7,654 nt of DNA from Limnohabitans sp. (GCA_018883305.1 VEQI01000157.1:1-7654); one strand, 5' to 3'. Positions 1 through 6,408 are shown, numbered from the stretch's first letter. Notes: generated by a model from the letters alone, not told the origin. Made by a program: numbers and translations.

Positions 1-116
1 TTGTTGAACGGGGCGCGGATGCCTTCCACGGCTGATGACGTCTGAGCGGACACCCGCAGGGCTGCCTTGCGGGCTGCAGCGGACTTCAGGTGCGGGTTGG
101 ATTGCTTGAGCGTCAT
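1..116 (-). CDS. Partial small protein with Fic-inhibitory-like SxxxEG motif (N-terminus only)
   Basis: An ATG at 116-114 on the minus strand opens a frame that runs without a stop off the left window edge, giving 38 residues that begin MTLKQSNPHLKSAAARKA. Residues 27-33 read SSAVEGI, so S27-xxx-E31-G32 fits the [S/T]xxxE[G/N] motif known from the inhibitory helix of Fic enzymes and their small antitoxins (VbhA type). It is preceded by a basic helix-forming stretch (K11 to R21). No clear Shine-Dalgarno sequence lies before this ATG, and the upstream frame is open but offers no good alternative start. It lies 99 bases downstream of the SGNH-like gene on the same strand. The residue pattern looks like real coding sequence, but the full length and any partner toxin lie outside the window. 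The antitoxin reading is inference; it may simply be a small conserved hypothetical protein. Confidence 0.45.
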   Translation of the reverse strand, partial: MTLKQSNPHLKSAAARKAALRVSAQTSSAVEGIRAPFN

Positions 117-215
117 GCTGGTGATGGTACGTTGTGGGCCCTGAAGACAAGGCCAGCGTGGCCAATTTCGGGCGAAAGGACGAGCGCGCCTGGCCAACAG
201 CCACAACCCGCCCCG
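117..215. other. Short intergenic spacer
   Basis: These 99 bases lie between the stop of the SGNH-like gene and the start of the small minus-strand ORF. They contain a 5-bp hairpin (GGCCA, loop GCG, TGGCC at 151-163) with no convincing T-run, so termination after the SGNH-like gene is unproven. No clear promoter was seen. Confidence 0.4.
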
Positions 216-1049
216 TCACCGCAGGCTGCCGCGCCCTTCCTTGGTGTGGAAGGCCTGGGCCGTCTGCCAGGCCACGGTCTGCAGGTGCGCCGCCACGTCG
301 GCCGGCAGGCCGGCGGTGTAGCGGTTGCCCACGGGGTTCATCTTGTAGACCGAGGCCAGCACGGTGCAGGCCGCCAGGTAGGTGCCGGCCAGGCTGGGGT
401 GCCGCTTGTCCGCCACGATCAGGCTCACGTCGGGGCGCCGGGCCACGGAGGCCGCAAACGCCAGGCCTGCGGGCACCACCAGGGCGTTGTGCGCCTTGCC
501 GGCCTTGATGTATTCGGCGGCCAGGGGCTCGGTCATCTCCGGCTTGTCGGCATAGGCCCAGGACATGAAGAATACCGGCTGTGATCCGTGCTTGCGCACA
601 GTGTCACTGTGCTTTTTCGCGTATTCATGAAAGATGGGCTTCATGGTGGGATGGATGGGGCACTGACTGCAATCCATCATCACCGAAGCTTCGAACAGCT
701 TGTCGATGGTGTTGAACACCACGCTGTTGTCTGCGGCAAACGAGTATTTGCCAACCGCATTGGGCCGGAAATACGAATCCACATCGTGCCAATCAAACCC
801 GGAGCCGCTGATGGTGATCATCGAGCTGCGATAGGGATGCCCCTTCATGCCCTCGGCCACCATCGGGCTCAGGTGAGAGATGATGCCGTTGTTGAAATAG
901 AAAAAACTGTTGCCAATGTAGGCCACGGAGCGAGGTGGTGTGGGACCGAACTCTTTGACCAGGGGCTTGTCTTGTGCCGAGGCCAGTGCCATGGCGGCGC
1001 TCAGGAACAGGCCAAAGGCATGGCGAACGATGAAGCGGGAAAGTAACAC
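216..1049 (-). CDS. Exported SGNH/GDSL-hydrolase-like protein
   Basis: This is a 277-residue protein starting at GTG (1049-1047). The start is supported by GGAGA five bases upstream. Residues 1-25 form a Sec-type signal peptide: a basic start, a hydrophobic stretch, then ALASA before Q26, so it is probably periplasmic or secreted. An SGNH fold is suggested by an N-terminal Y-I-G-N-S-F block (residues 44-49, with S48 as the candidate nucleophile), an S-G-S-G turn (81-84) and a C-terminal D-K-R-H-P-S block (214-219) matching the DxxH of the family (D214 and H217 as catalytic partners). The classical GxND block III is not evident; a W-containing segment (M162 to D168) sits about there, as in divergent GDSL relatives. 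A C-x-x-C pair (C127, C130) could form a disulfide. The substrate is unknown; an esterase or polysaccharide deacetylase-like role is possible. It is divergent from the molybdenum hydroxylase operon, with 510 bases between them. Confidence 0.72.
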   Translation of the reverse strand: MLLSRFIVRHAFGLFLSAAMALASAQDKPLVKEFGPTPPRSVAYIGNSFFYFNNGIISHLSPMVAEGMKGHPYRSSMITISGSGFDWHDVDSYFRPNAVGKYSFAADNSVVFNTIDKLFEASVMMDCSQCPIHPTMKPIFHEYAKKHSDTVRKHGSQPVFFMSWAYADKPEMTEPLAAEYIKAGKAHNALVVPAGLAFAASVARRPDVSLIVADKRHPSLAGTYLAACTVLASVYKMNPVGNRYTAGLPADVAAHLQTVAWQTAQAFHTKEGRGSLR

Positions 1050-1082
1050 GGGCGTCTCCGAACCAAAGTTTGATGTTCGGCG

Positions 1083-1111
1083 ATTCTGCGGGGGATGACG
1101 GAGCGCGACAA
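1083..1111 (-). promoter_or_regulatory. Candidate sigma-70 promoter for the SGNH-like gene
   Basis: Read on the minus strand, TTGTCG (1111-1106) and CAGAAT (1088-1083) are spaced by 17 bases and lie 34 bases before the GTG start. Each hexamer matches the consensus at four of six positions. The match is modest and the candidate overlaps a dyad at 1090-1126. Confidence 0.28.
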
Positions 1112-1349
1112 GCGCCCCCGTCCCCCAAGTTACAAACCAAACGGCGCTTCAGTCTGCAGTGAACCCTGAGCCCTTGCTCCAGGCGTCCACGGCGGAGGAA
1201 GTGTGCCAGCCGGCGTATACGGGGAACTGAAATTTGTACTGCGGGTGGTGGGCAACCCAGCTCGGCAATGGTGAATATATCCAGCGTCTGCGGGATGCGC
1301 TACTCAGTGAAGATTGCCAGAATGCGAATCATGCCGGAGTATTACTGTA

Positions 1350-1363
1350 TTCTGTATACAGAA
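1350..1363. promoter_or_regulatory. Perfect palindrome, probable GntR/FadR-family operator
   Basis: TTCTGTATACAGAA is a perfect 14-base inverted repeat centred on GTATAC. The half-site CTGTAT is also repeated directly just upstream (1345-1350 and 1352-1357). Operators with a TGTATACA core are known for GntR-family regulators of the FadR/VanR subgroup, which often control catabolic genes in Proteobacteria. The site lies about 200 bases before the hydroxylase operon start and about 300 from the divergent SGNH-like gene, so it could govern either one. No regulator gene is in the window. That it is an operator is inference; the palindrome itself is plain in the sequence. Confidence 0.5.
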
Positions 1364-1545
1364 ATGCGCGCCCTGTGTCAAAACGTGTGAGACAAGCAGT
1401 TGCACACCGACAACCGCCTGCCAACTAGGCGACAGAGGCGTGGCCTAGGGCTGAGGATGATGCGGGTCAATCAGGTGTCCGCCGACCCGTGGGCGCCATT
1501 TGCGTTAACGTGGGCGGCGCAAGTCGATCCCCCTGTACCGTTTTG

Positions 1546-1551
1546 AAGGAG
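1546..1551 (+). promoter_or_regulatory. Ribosome binding site setting the GTG start of the iorA-like gene
   Basis: AAGGAG lies eight bases before GTG 1560, a strong Shine-Dalgarno match that supports a GTG start. No in-frame ATG is available near the N-terminus. Confidence 0.75.
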
Positions 1552-1559
1552 TTTCACCC

Positions 1560-2018
1560 GTGGCCAAAATCACCCTCAACGTCAACGGCAAGACGCGCTC
1601 GCTCGACGCGGACGACGACATCCCCCTCTTGTACGCCTTGCGCGACAACCTGGGCCTGCAAGGCCCGAAGTTTGGTTGCGGCAAAGGGCAATGCGGCGCC
1701 TGCACCGTGATGATCAATGGCGAGGCGGTGCGTTCTTGCGTCACCCCGGCGGTGTCGGTCAAGGGCAAGCCGGTGACCACGCTGGAAGGGTTGGGCACGT
1801 CCGCCAAACCGGGCATGTTGCAACAGGCTTTCATTGATGCGCAGGCGGTGCAGTGCGGGTACTGCATCAACGGCATGATCATGAGCGCGCAGGCGCTGCT
1901 GAACAAAACCAAGAAGCCCACCGATGCGCAGATCACCGAGGCCCTGGCCGGTCATCTGTGCCGTTGTGGCACCCATCAGCGCATCGTGGCTGCCGTCAAG
2001 CAAGCCGTGGCGGCATGA
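1560..2018 (+). CDS. iorA: Molybdenum hydroxylase [2Fe-2S] subunit (isoquinoline 1-oxidoreductase alpha / nicotinate dehydrogenase small subunit-like)
   Basis: This 152-residue protein has the full length and architecture of xanthine dehydrogenase-family iron-sulfur subunits. The N-terminal plant-ferredoxin-like domain carries C40, C45, C48 and C60 (G-C-G-K-G-Q-C-G-A-C-T, then S-C). The C-terminal helical domain carries C99, C102, C134 and C136 (Q-C-G-Y-C and C-R-C-G-T). These ligate two [2Fe-2S] clusters that pass electrons from the molybdenum centre. There is no signal peptide, so if the complex is periplasmic it must be carried out with the Tat-tagged large subunit. It begins with GTG and ends 20 bases before the large-subunit gene, so the two are surely co-transcribed. 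The family assignment is secure; the symbol reflects resemblance only, as the substrate could be isoquinoline-like, nicotinate-like or an aldehyde. Confidence 0.93.
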   Translation: MAKITLNVNGKTRSLDADDDIPLLYALRDNLGLQGPKFGCGKGQCGACTVMINGEAVRSCVTPAVSVKGKPVTTLEGLGTSAKPGMLQQAFIDAQAVQCGYCINGMIMSAQALLNKTKKPTDAQITEALAGHLCRCGTHQRIVAAVKQAVAA

Positions 2019-2038
2019 ACACGAGACAAGGACGCAAC

Positions 2039-4282
2039 ATGACAACACAGACTTTGAATCGTCGCAAGTTCCTGCAAGCCTCGTCCGCCGGGCTGCTGGT
2101 GGTGGGCTTTTCTTTTTCCGAACTGGCGCAGGCCAAGTCGGCCCCGGGACTGCGGGACACCAAGAGTGTGGCCAAGGAGCAGCTGGATTCGTGGCTGCAA
2201 ATCGACAAGAACAACCGCATCACGGTGTACGTGGGCAAGGTGGACCTGGGAACCGGCACCAAGACAGCGTTGAGCCAGATTGCGGCGGAAGAGCTATCGG
2301 TGCCCTTTAACAGCATCGAGATGATCATGGGTGACACTGGCACCACGCCGGATCAATGGATCACGGGTGCCGCGCTGACGATTCAGCAAGGTGGCTCCGA
2401 GCTGCGCTTGGCTGCGGCCAGTGCACGCATTGCGCTGCTGCGTCGTGCGGCAGAACAATGGCAAGTACCGGTGGAATCGCTGGAGGTCAAGGACGGCGTG
2501 ATCCGTCAGACAGGCAACTCCGCGCGCGAGGCCACGTACGGCAGCCTGATTGGCGAAGGCTTCAAACTGCAGGTGGACCCCAAGGTCAAAGTCAAACCGC
2601 ACACGGACTACAGCTTGGTGGGCAAGTCAATTCCGCGCGTGGACATTCCCGCCAAGGTGACAGCCGAGCACCCGTATGTGCACGACTTCCGTCTGCCCGG
2701 CATGCTGCATGCACGCGTGATCCGTTCCGACCTGATCGGGGCAACCTTGCAAGGCGTGGATGACAGCCGTGCCCGCAAGATCAAGGGCTTTGTGCGCACC
2801 GTTCGCAAGGGCAACTTCCTGGCGGTGGTGTGCAGCAGTGAATGGGCTGCCGTGAAAGCCGCTGCCGCCGTGCAAGCGCAGTGGACGCCAGGTCCCGACC
2901 TGCCGTCCAAGGCCAACCTGGACGAGGCCTGGCGCAAGATGCCTCTGGCCAAGGAAGAGGCGACCCAGAAAGTGGGCAATATCGAAGAGGCGCTGGCAGC
3001 ACCCGTCAAGCGTGTGAAGGCCAGCTACCACTTTGCGGTGCAGACGCACGCCTCCATTGGCCCGTCCTGTGCCGTGGCCGATTTTCAAAACGGCAAGCTG
3101 GTGGTGTGGTCGGCCTCGCAGGCCACGCACTCCATGCAGCATGAGTTGTCCATCATCACCAAGCTGCCGCAGCAAGACATCCGTCTGGTCTACCTGGATG
3201 GCGCAGGCTGCTATGGTCGTAACGGCCATGAAGATGCCACCGCCGATGCCGCCCTGATTGCCATGGAGATCGGCAAGCCCGTGCGTGTGCAATGGATGCG
3301 TCATGACGAGACCGCGCTGGCACCCAAGAGCCCGCCGCGCTCCATGGACTTCGAAGCAGCGCTGGACGACAAAGGCAATCTGGTGGGTTGGAAAGGCGAC
3401 TTCTACATTGCGCTCAACCACATCGCGGCGTTCAAGCCGCTGGACTTCCCGCTCCTATCCGCCACTGAGACGGGTGTGCCGCGTCCGGGCAACTGGGTGG
3501 GCTTTTTGTTCCAGAACGCTGGCGCGCCCTACACCGTTCCCAACATTCTGGTGACCACCAAGCACATCGCTCAGACCTTCCTGCGCTCTTCGCACTTGCG
3601 TAGCCCTGGGCGGATCGAGAACTCGTTTGCCAATGAGGCTTTCATGGACGAGGTGGCATTTGCCGCCCAGGCAGATCCGGCCGAGTTCCGTTTGCGGCAC
3701 CTGAAAGATCCGCGTGCGACGGCCGTCATCGAGGCAGCCCTCAAGACGGCGAACTGGCAACCCCGTGTGGCCAACAGCGCGGCGGACACTGGTCGTGTGG
3801 TGAAGGGACGTGGCATTTCCTATGTGCGTTACAACAACGCCATCACCTATGTGGCCACGGTGGCCGAGGTGGAGGTGGATCGCAGCACCGGCCAGATTCG
3901 CGTGACGCGTCTTTGCATTGCCCATGACTGCGGCCAGATGGTCAACCCTGATGGCGTGCTGAACCAGGTGCAAGGTGGAGCGATTCAGACGGTAAGCCGC
4001 ACCCTCATGGAAGATGTGAAGTGGAGCGGCAGCAAGATCGAGAGCGTGGACTGGGCCAGCTATCCCATTTTGCGTTTCCCCGACGTGCCGCGCGTGGAGG
4101 CGGTGCTGATCGATCGTCCGGGCCAGCCCACCTGGGGGGCGGGCGAGCAAACGCCCACCACCATTCCGGCGGCCATTGCCAACGCGGTGTTTGACGCCAC
4201 CGGCGTGCGCTTGCGCGAGATCCCGTTCACGCCAGAGCGGGTCAAAACGGCACTGGCTGCTGCAGGCAAAGCCATGGCCTGA
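2039..4282 (+). CDS. iorB: Molybdopterin-binding subunit of a Tat-exported molybdenum hydroxylase (IorB/NicB-like)
   Basis: This 747-residue catalytic subunit would hydroxylate or oxidise an N-heterocycle or aldehyde at a molybdopterin centre. Its N-terminus N-R-R-K-F-L (residues 7-12), followed by a hydrophobic stretch to about 24, is a Tat-like signal, implying periplasmic or membrane-facing location. Other landmarks are the first cofactor-binding segment near 64-125, H-A-S-I-G-P-S-C-A-V-A-D (337-348), G-A-G-C-Y-G-R-N-G-H-E-D (388-399) and the C-terminal W-G-A-G-E (699-703), whose E703 is the expected catalytic glutamate. The GCYGxN form in place of GGGFG resembles the NicB/IorB branch (from memory of the family). 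Unlike long NicB proteins, it lacks C-terminal cytochrome c domains; no CxxCH is present. The start at 2039 is chosen because AAGGA lies six bases upstream. An in-frame ATG at 2015 overlapping the iorA-like stop (ATGA) would add eight residues but has no good ribosome site. The substrate is unknown. Confidence 0.9.
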   Translation: MTTQTLNRRKFLQASSAGLLVVGFSFSELAQAKSAPGLRDTKSVAKEQLDSWLQIDKNNRITVYVGKVDLGTGTKTALSQIAAEELSVPFNSIEMIMGDTGTTPDQWITGAALTIQQGGSELRLAAASARIALLRRAAEQWQVPVESLEVKDGVIRQTGNSAREATYGSLIGEGFKLQVDPKVKVKPHTDYSLVGKSIPRVDIPAKVTAEHPYVHDFRLPGMLHARVIRSDLIGATLQGVDDSRARKIKGFVRTVRKGNFLAVVCSSEWAAVKAAAAVQAQWTPGPDLPSKANLDEAWRKMPLAKEEATQKVGNIEEALAAPVKRVKASYHFAVQTHASIGPSCAVADFQNGKLVVWSASQATHSMQHELSIITKLPQQDIRLVYLDGAGCYGRNGHEDATADAALIAMEIGKPVRVQWMRHDETALAPKSPPRSMDFEAALDDKGNLVGWKGDFYIALNHIAAFKPLDFPLLSATETGVPRPGNWVGFLFQNAGAPYTVPNILVTTKHIAQTFLRSSHLRSPGRIENSFANEAFMDEVAFAAQADPAEFRLRHLKDPRATAVIEAALKTANWQPRVANSAADTGRVVKGRGISYVRYNNAITYVATVAEVEVDRSTGQIRVTRLCIAHDCGQMVNPDGVLNQVQGGAIQTVSRTLMEDVKWSGSKIESVDWASYPILRFPDVPRVEAVLIDRPGQPTWGAGEQTPTTIPAAIANAVFDATGVRLREIPFTPERVKTALAAAGKAMA

Positions 4283-4295
4283 TTCGCACCCCGGT

Positions 4296-4326
4296 GTGCC
4301 ACGTGGGACCATATCCCGTGTGGTGC
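4296..4326 (+). other. Hairpin in the 3' untranslated region of the hydroxylase operon
   Basis: As RNA, 4296-4308 pairs with 4314-4326 around a CCAUA loop, giving a 13-bp stem that includes four G-U pairs. No T-run follows, so it is not itself a terminator. It may be an mRNA stability or processing element ahead of the true terminator. Confidence 0.35.
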
Positions 4327-4348
4327 CTGTGATGAGACCTAGCCCAGC

Positions 4349-4380
4349 AAAAAGGCCGCGAGAGTATCGCGGCCTTTTTT
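4349..4380. terminator. Strong bidirectional intrinsic terminator
   Basis: GGCCGCGA (4354-4361) and TCGCGGCC (4367-4374) form a perfect 8-bp GC-rich stem with loop GAGTA. It is flanked by AAAAA (4349-4353) and TTTTTT (4375-4380), which extend the pairing to 13 bp. With a T-tract on both strands it should end the hydroxylase operon on the plus strand and the TRAP genes converging from the minus strand. Confidence 0.92.
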
Positions 4381-4433
4381 GTGTGGGCGTCAGCGCCACG
4401 ACTTGCGTGGCCCCAGCCCTGAACTTCCGCGCA

Positions 4434-5711
4434 TCAATACAGCCAGCGCGCCGGCACCATCACGATTTGCGGGAACAGCACCATCAGGAACATCACTGCG
4501 AATTGCACCATCATGAAGGGCAGCACACCGACCGTGACTTCGTCCATGCGCATGCGACCCACACCCGCCACCACGTTGAGCACGGTGCCCACCGGCGGGG
4601 TGACCAGGCCAATCGAGTTGTTGATGATGAACATCACGCCAAAGTACACCGGGTCAATGCCAGCGGCCTTCACCAGCGGCATCAGCACGGGCGTGAGGAT
4701 CAGGATGGTGGGGGTCATGTCCATCGCTGTGCCCACGATCATGCACAGCACCATGATGGCAATCATCAGCAGCGTGGGCTTGTCCAGCAGGGGTTGCAGC
4801 AACTCAATGACTTGAGAGGGCAGGTTGGCCACGGTGATGAGCCAGGCTGACACCATGGCTGCAGCCACGAGGAACATGATGACCGCGGTGGTGGCTGCGG
4901 CCGCTTCAAACACCTGATACAGCTGCTTGAAACTCAGTTCACGGTAAATCACCATGGACACAAACAGCGCATACACGGCCGCCACCACCGCGGCTTCGGT
5001 GGGGGTGAATACGCCCATGCGCAAGCCCACCAGAATGATGACGGGCAACATCAGCGCCCAGCCCGCGCTTTTCATGGCGGCAAAGATTTCACCGGCGCTG
5101 CGACGTGGCGGCGTCTCCAGTTGCTCGCGGCGCGTCATCCACCACCAGGTGAACCACAGACCCGCGCTCAGCACGATGCCCGGGAAGATGCCCGCGAGGA
5201 ACAGCTTGCTGATGGACACGTTGGCGGCCACGCCAAAAATCACAAAACCGATGGACGGCGGGATGATGGGGCCGATCACGCCGCATGCGGCGATCAGGCC
5301 GCCGCTGCGGGCCTTGTCGTGGCCGGCTTTCACCATCATGGGCAATAGCAGGGCCGTCAGGGCGGCCGCGTCAGCCACGGCAGAGCCTGAGAGTGCGGAG
5401 AGCAGACAGGCGGCGACGATGGTCACATAGCCCAGGCCACCACGAATGTGTCCCACCAGCGCCATCGCGAAATCGACGATGCGACGAGACAGGCCACCGG
5501 TGTTCATCACCTCGCCGGCCAGCATGAAGAAGGGCACGGCCAGCAGAGGAAAGCTGTTGGCGCCCTCAATGACATTGAGCGCCATGATCTGCGGATCAAA
5601 CGAGCCCATGTGCCACATCAACGCAGCACCGCACAGCAGCAGCGAATAGGCGATGGGGACACCCAGGGCCATGGCGCCCAACAGTGCACCCAAGAAAACA
5701 GCAATGGTCAT
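4434..5711 (-). CDS. dctM: TRAP transporter large permease subunit, DctM family
   Basis: This 425-residue, very hydrophobic protein has the usual DctM/SiaM length and motifs. They are N-S-F-P-L-L-A-V-P-F-F near 52-62, the G-S-A-V-A-D-A-A segment at 109-116, G-P-I-I-P-P-S at 147-153, F-T-P-T-E-A-A at 235-241, D-M-T-P-T at 331-335 and N-N-S-I-G-L-V-T-P-P-V-G at 364-375. It forms the transport channel of a tripartite ATP-independent periplasmic transporter, driven by an ion gradient and usually importing organic acids. ATG at 5711 is preceded by AGGA eight bases upstream. It starts 22 bases after the small permease gene, forming an operon, and ends before the shared terminator. The substrate cannot be read from this subunit, since specificity lies in the missing DctP protein. 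Confidence 0.95.
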   Translation of the reverse strand: MTIAVFLGALLGAMALGVPIAYSLLLCGAALMWHMGSFDPQIMALNVIEGANSFPLLAVPFFMLAGEVMNTGGLSRRIVDFAMALVGHIRGGLGYVTIVAACLLSALSGSAVADAAALTALLLPMMVKAGHDKARSGGLIAACGVIGPIIPPSIGFVIFGVAANVSISKLFLAGIFPGIVLSAGLWFTWWWMTRREQLETPPRRSAGEIFAAMKSAGWALMLPVIILVGLRMGVFTPTEAAVVAAVYALFVSMVIYRELSFKQLYQVFEAAAATTAVIMFLVAAAMVSAWLITVANLPSQVIELLQPLLDKPTLLMIAIMVLCMIVGTAMDMTPTILILTPVLMPLVKAAGIDPVYFGVMFIINNSIGLVTPPVGTVLNVVAGVGRMRMDEVTVGVLPFMMVQFAVMFLMVLFPQIVMVPARWLY

Positions 5712-5733
5712 GATGAGGTTCCTGGTGATGGGC

Positions 5734-6279
5734 TTATTTCAATGGCGCCGGCGCATCCACCGGTTCCTCTTCGGATTCACGAATGCCAATGAGTTCGTCT
5801 TCGCTCAGTTGACCGGTGATCATTCGCCACAGTTGCTGCAGCAGGATCACCGCGCCCGAGACGGCCAGCACGATCCCGCAAGCATAAAAGTAGGCCATGG
5901 AGACTTCCATGACGGCACTGGTGGTTTCGCGGTTGATGATGACTTGTTCCAGGGAACCTTTGAACAGCAGCCAGCAGGCGAACAGCATCAGCAAGTGGGC
6001 CAGCACGAAACACGTTTTCTTGCCGGCCAGGGACAGCCTGGATACCAACGTGTCCGAACCCAGGTGCGTGCCTTCCTTCATGGCCACAATGGCGCCCATG
6101 AACGTGATCCACACGAACAGCCAGCGTGACAGTTCCTCCGATACCGTGATGCCGGTGTTGAAGCCGTAGCGCAGCACCACGTTGCCAAACACCAGCACCA
6201 CCATCAGTGCCAGGGCAATCACCATGCCGAACCGGATGGCTCGACAGTACCAATCAATCAGTCGGGTCAGCATGGGCAT
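5734..6279 (-). CDS. dctQ: TRAP transporter small permease subunit, DctQ family
   Basis: From ATG 6279 this gives 181 residues with four predicted membrane helices (roughly 16-36, 52-68, 90-106 and 128-149). It carries the family signature: R-Y-G-F-N (37-41), S-E-E-L-S-R (47-52) and F-V-W-I-T-F-M-G (55-62), followed by a conserved H72 and D76. The tail (158-181) is acidic and cytoplasmic-like. DctQ partners DctM in the inner membrane. GGAG lies four bases before ATG 6279 and ten before an in-frame ATG at 6273, so either could be used. The frame also opens at TTG 6318, but that extension has no ribosome site and looks non-coding. No dctP gene lies next to it: upstream is an AT-rich leader and then a reductase gene. 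Confidence 0.92.
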   Translation of the reverse strand: MPMLTRLIDWYCRAIRFGMVIALALMVVLVFGNVVLRYGFNTGITVSEELSRWLFVWITFMGAIVAMKEGTHLGSDTLVSRLSLAGKKTCFVLAHLLMLFACWLLFKGSLEQVIINRETTSAVMEVSMAYFYACGIVLAVSGAVILLQQLWRMITGQLSEDELIGIRESEEEPVDAPAPLK

Positions 6280-6408
6280 CTCACTCCGGGGTATAGGGAT
6301 GGAGTGAAAATGTACCAAATGGTTAATTGTTCAAATCTAGGGTAATTACTTATCTTAAATCTGAATAGGCAACTACCTGATATACAAATTTTGAATGATT
6401 GGGTCGGC
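6280..6408 (-). promoter_or_regulatory. AT-rich leader and probable promoter region of the dctQM operon
   Basis: This 129-base gap between panE and dctQ is far richer in A and T than anything else in the window, especially 6308-6400. On the minus strand the best sigma-70-like pair is TTGCCT (6372-6367) and AGTAAT (6350-6345), with a 16-base spacer and four of six matches each. Just upstream, TTTGTATATCA (6389-6379) shares the TGTATA half-site of the palindrome at 1350-1363. No panE terminator is evident. The composition strongly suggests an independent promoter for dctQM; the exact elements are guesses. Confidence 0.4.

Larger units (their letters stand above)
1050..1559. other. Divergent intergenic region between the SGNH-like gene and iorA-like operon
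   Basis: This 510-base stretch lies between two divergent genes and holds no credible coding sequence. The only plus-strand frame of any size (1234-1428) starts with TTG, lacks a ribosome binding site and resembles no protein I know. It holds an imperfect G/C-rich dyad at 1090-1126, an 8-base palindrome CGTATACG at 1214-1221, the perfect 14-base palindrome at 1350-1363, and a CTAGGC/GCCTAG inverted repeat (1426-1431 and 1444-1449, 12-base spacer). The length and palindrome density suggest a regulatory region, perhaps with a long 5' leader for the plus-strand operon. Confidence 0.6.

Noticed and set aside
151..163. GGCCA-GCG-TGGCC hairpin after the SGNH-like gene
   Set aside because: The stem is only five base pairs and the following sequence on the minus strand has no clear T-run, so a terminator call is not supported.
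588..1046. 152-residue plus-strand frame
   Set aside because: It lies antisense to the SGNH-like gene, whose signal peptide, catalytic motifs and ribosome site make it the real gene.
1214..1221. CGTATACG as a second operator
   Set aside because: It shares only the six-base GTATAC core with the longer palindrome; eight-base palindromes are common by chance.
1234..1428. 64-residue plus-strand frame in the divergent intergenic region
   Set aside because: It starts at TTG, has no Shine-Dalgarno sequence, overlaps the palindrome and resembles no known protein.
1853..2038. Upstream extension of the large-subunit frame to 1853
   Set aside because: It overlaps the conserved C-terminal cysteine domain of the iron-sulfur subunit, and the extra residues are low-complexity His/Arg-rich shadow sequence.
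3455..4399. 314-residue minus-strand frame
   Set aside because: It is antisense to the large-subunit gene and has the His/Gly/Arg-rich composition typical of a GC-rich shadow frame.
6280..6318. N-terminal extension of DctQ to TTG 6318
   Set aside because: It has no ribosome site and the extra 13 residues cross the AT-rich leader; ATG 6279 or 6273 follows a GGAG.
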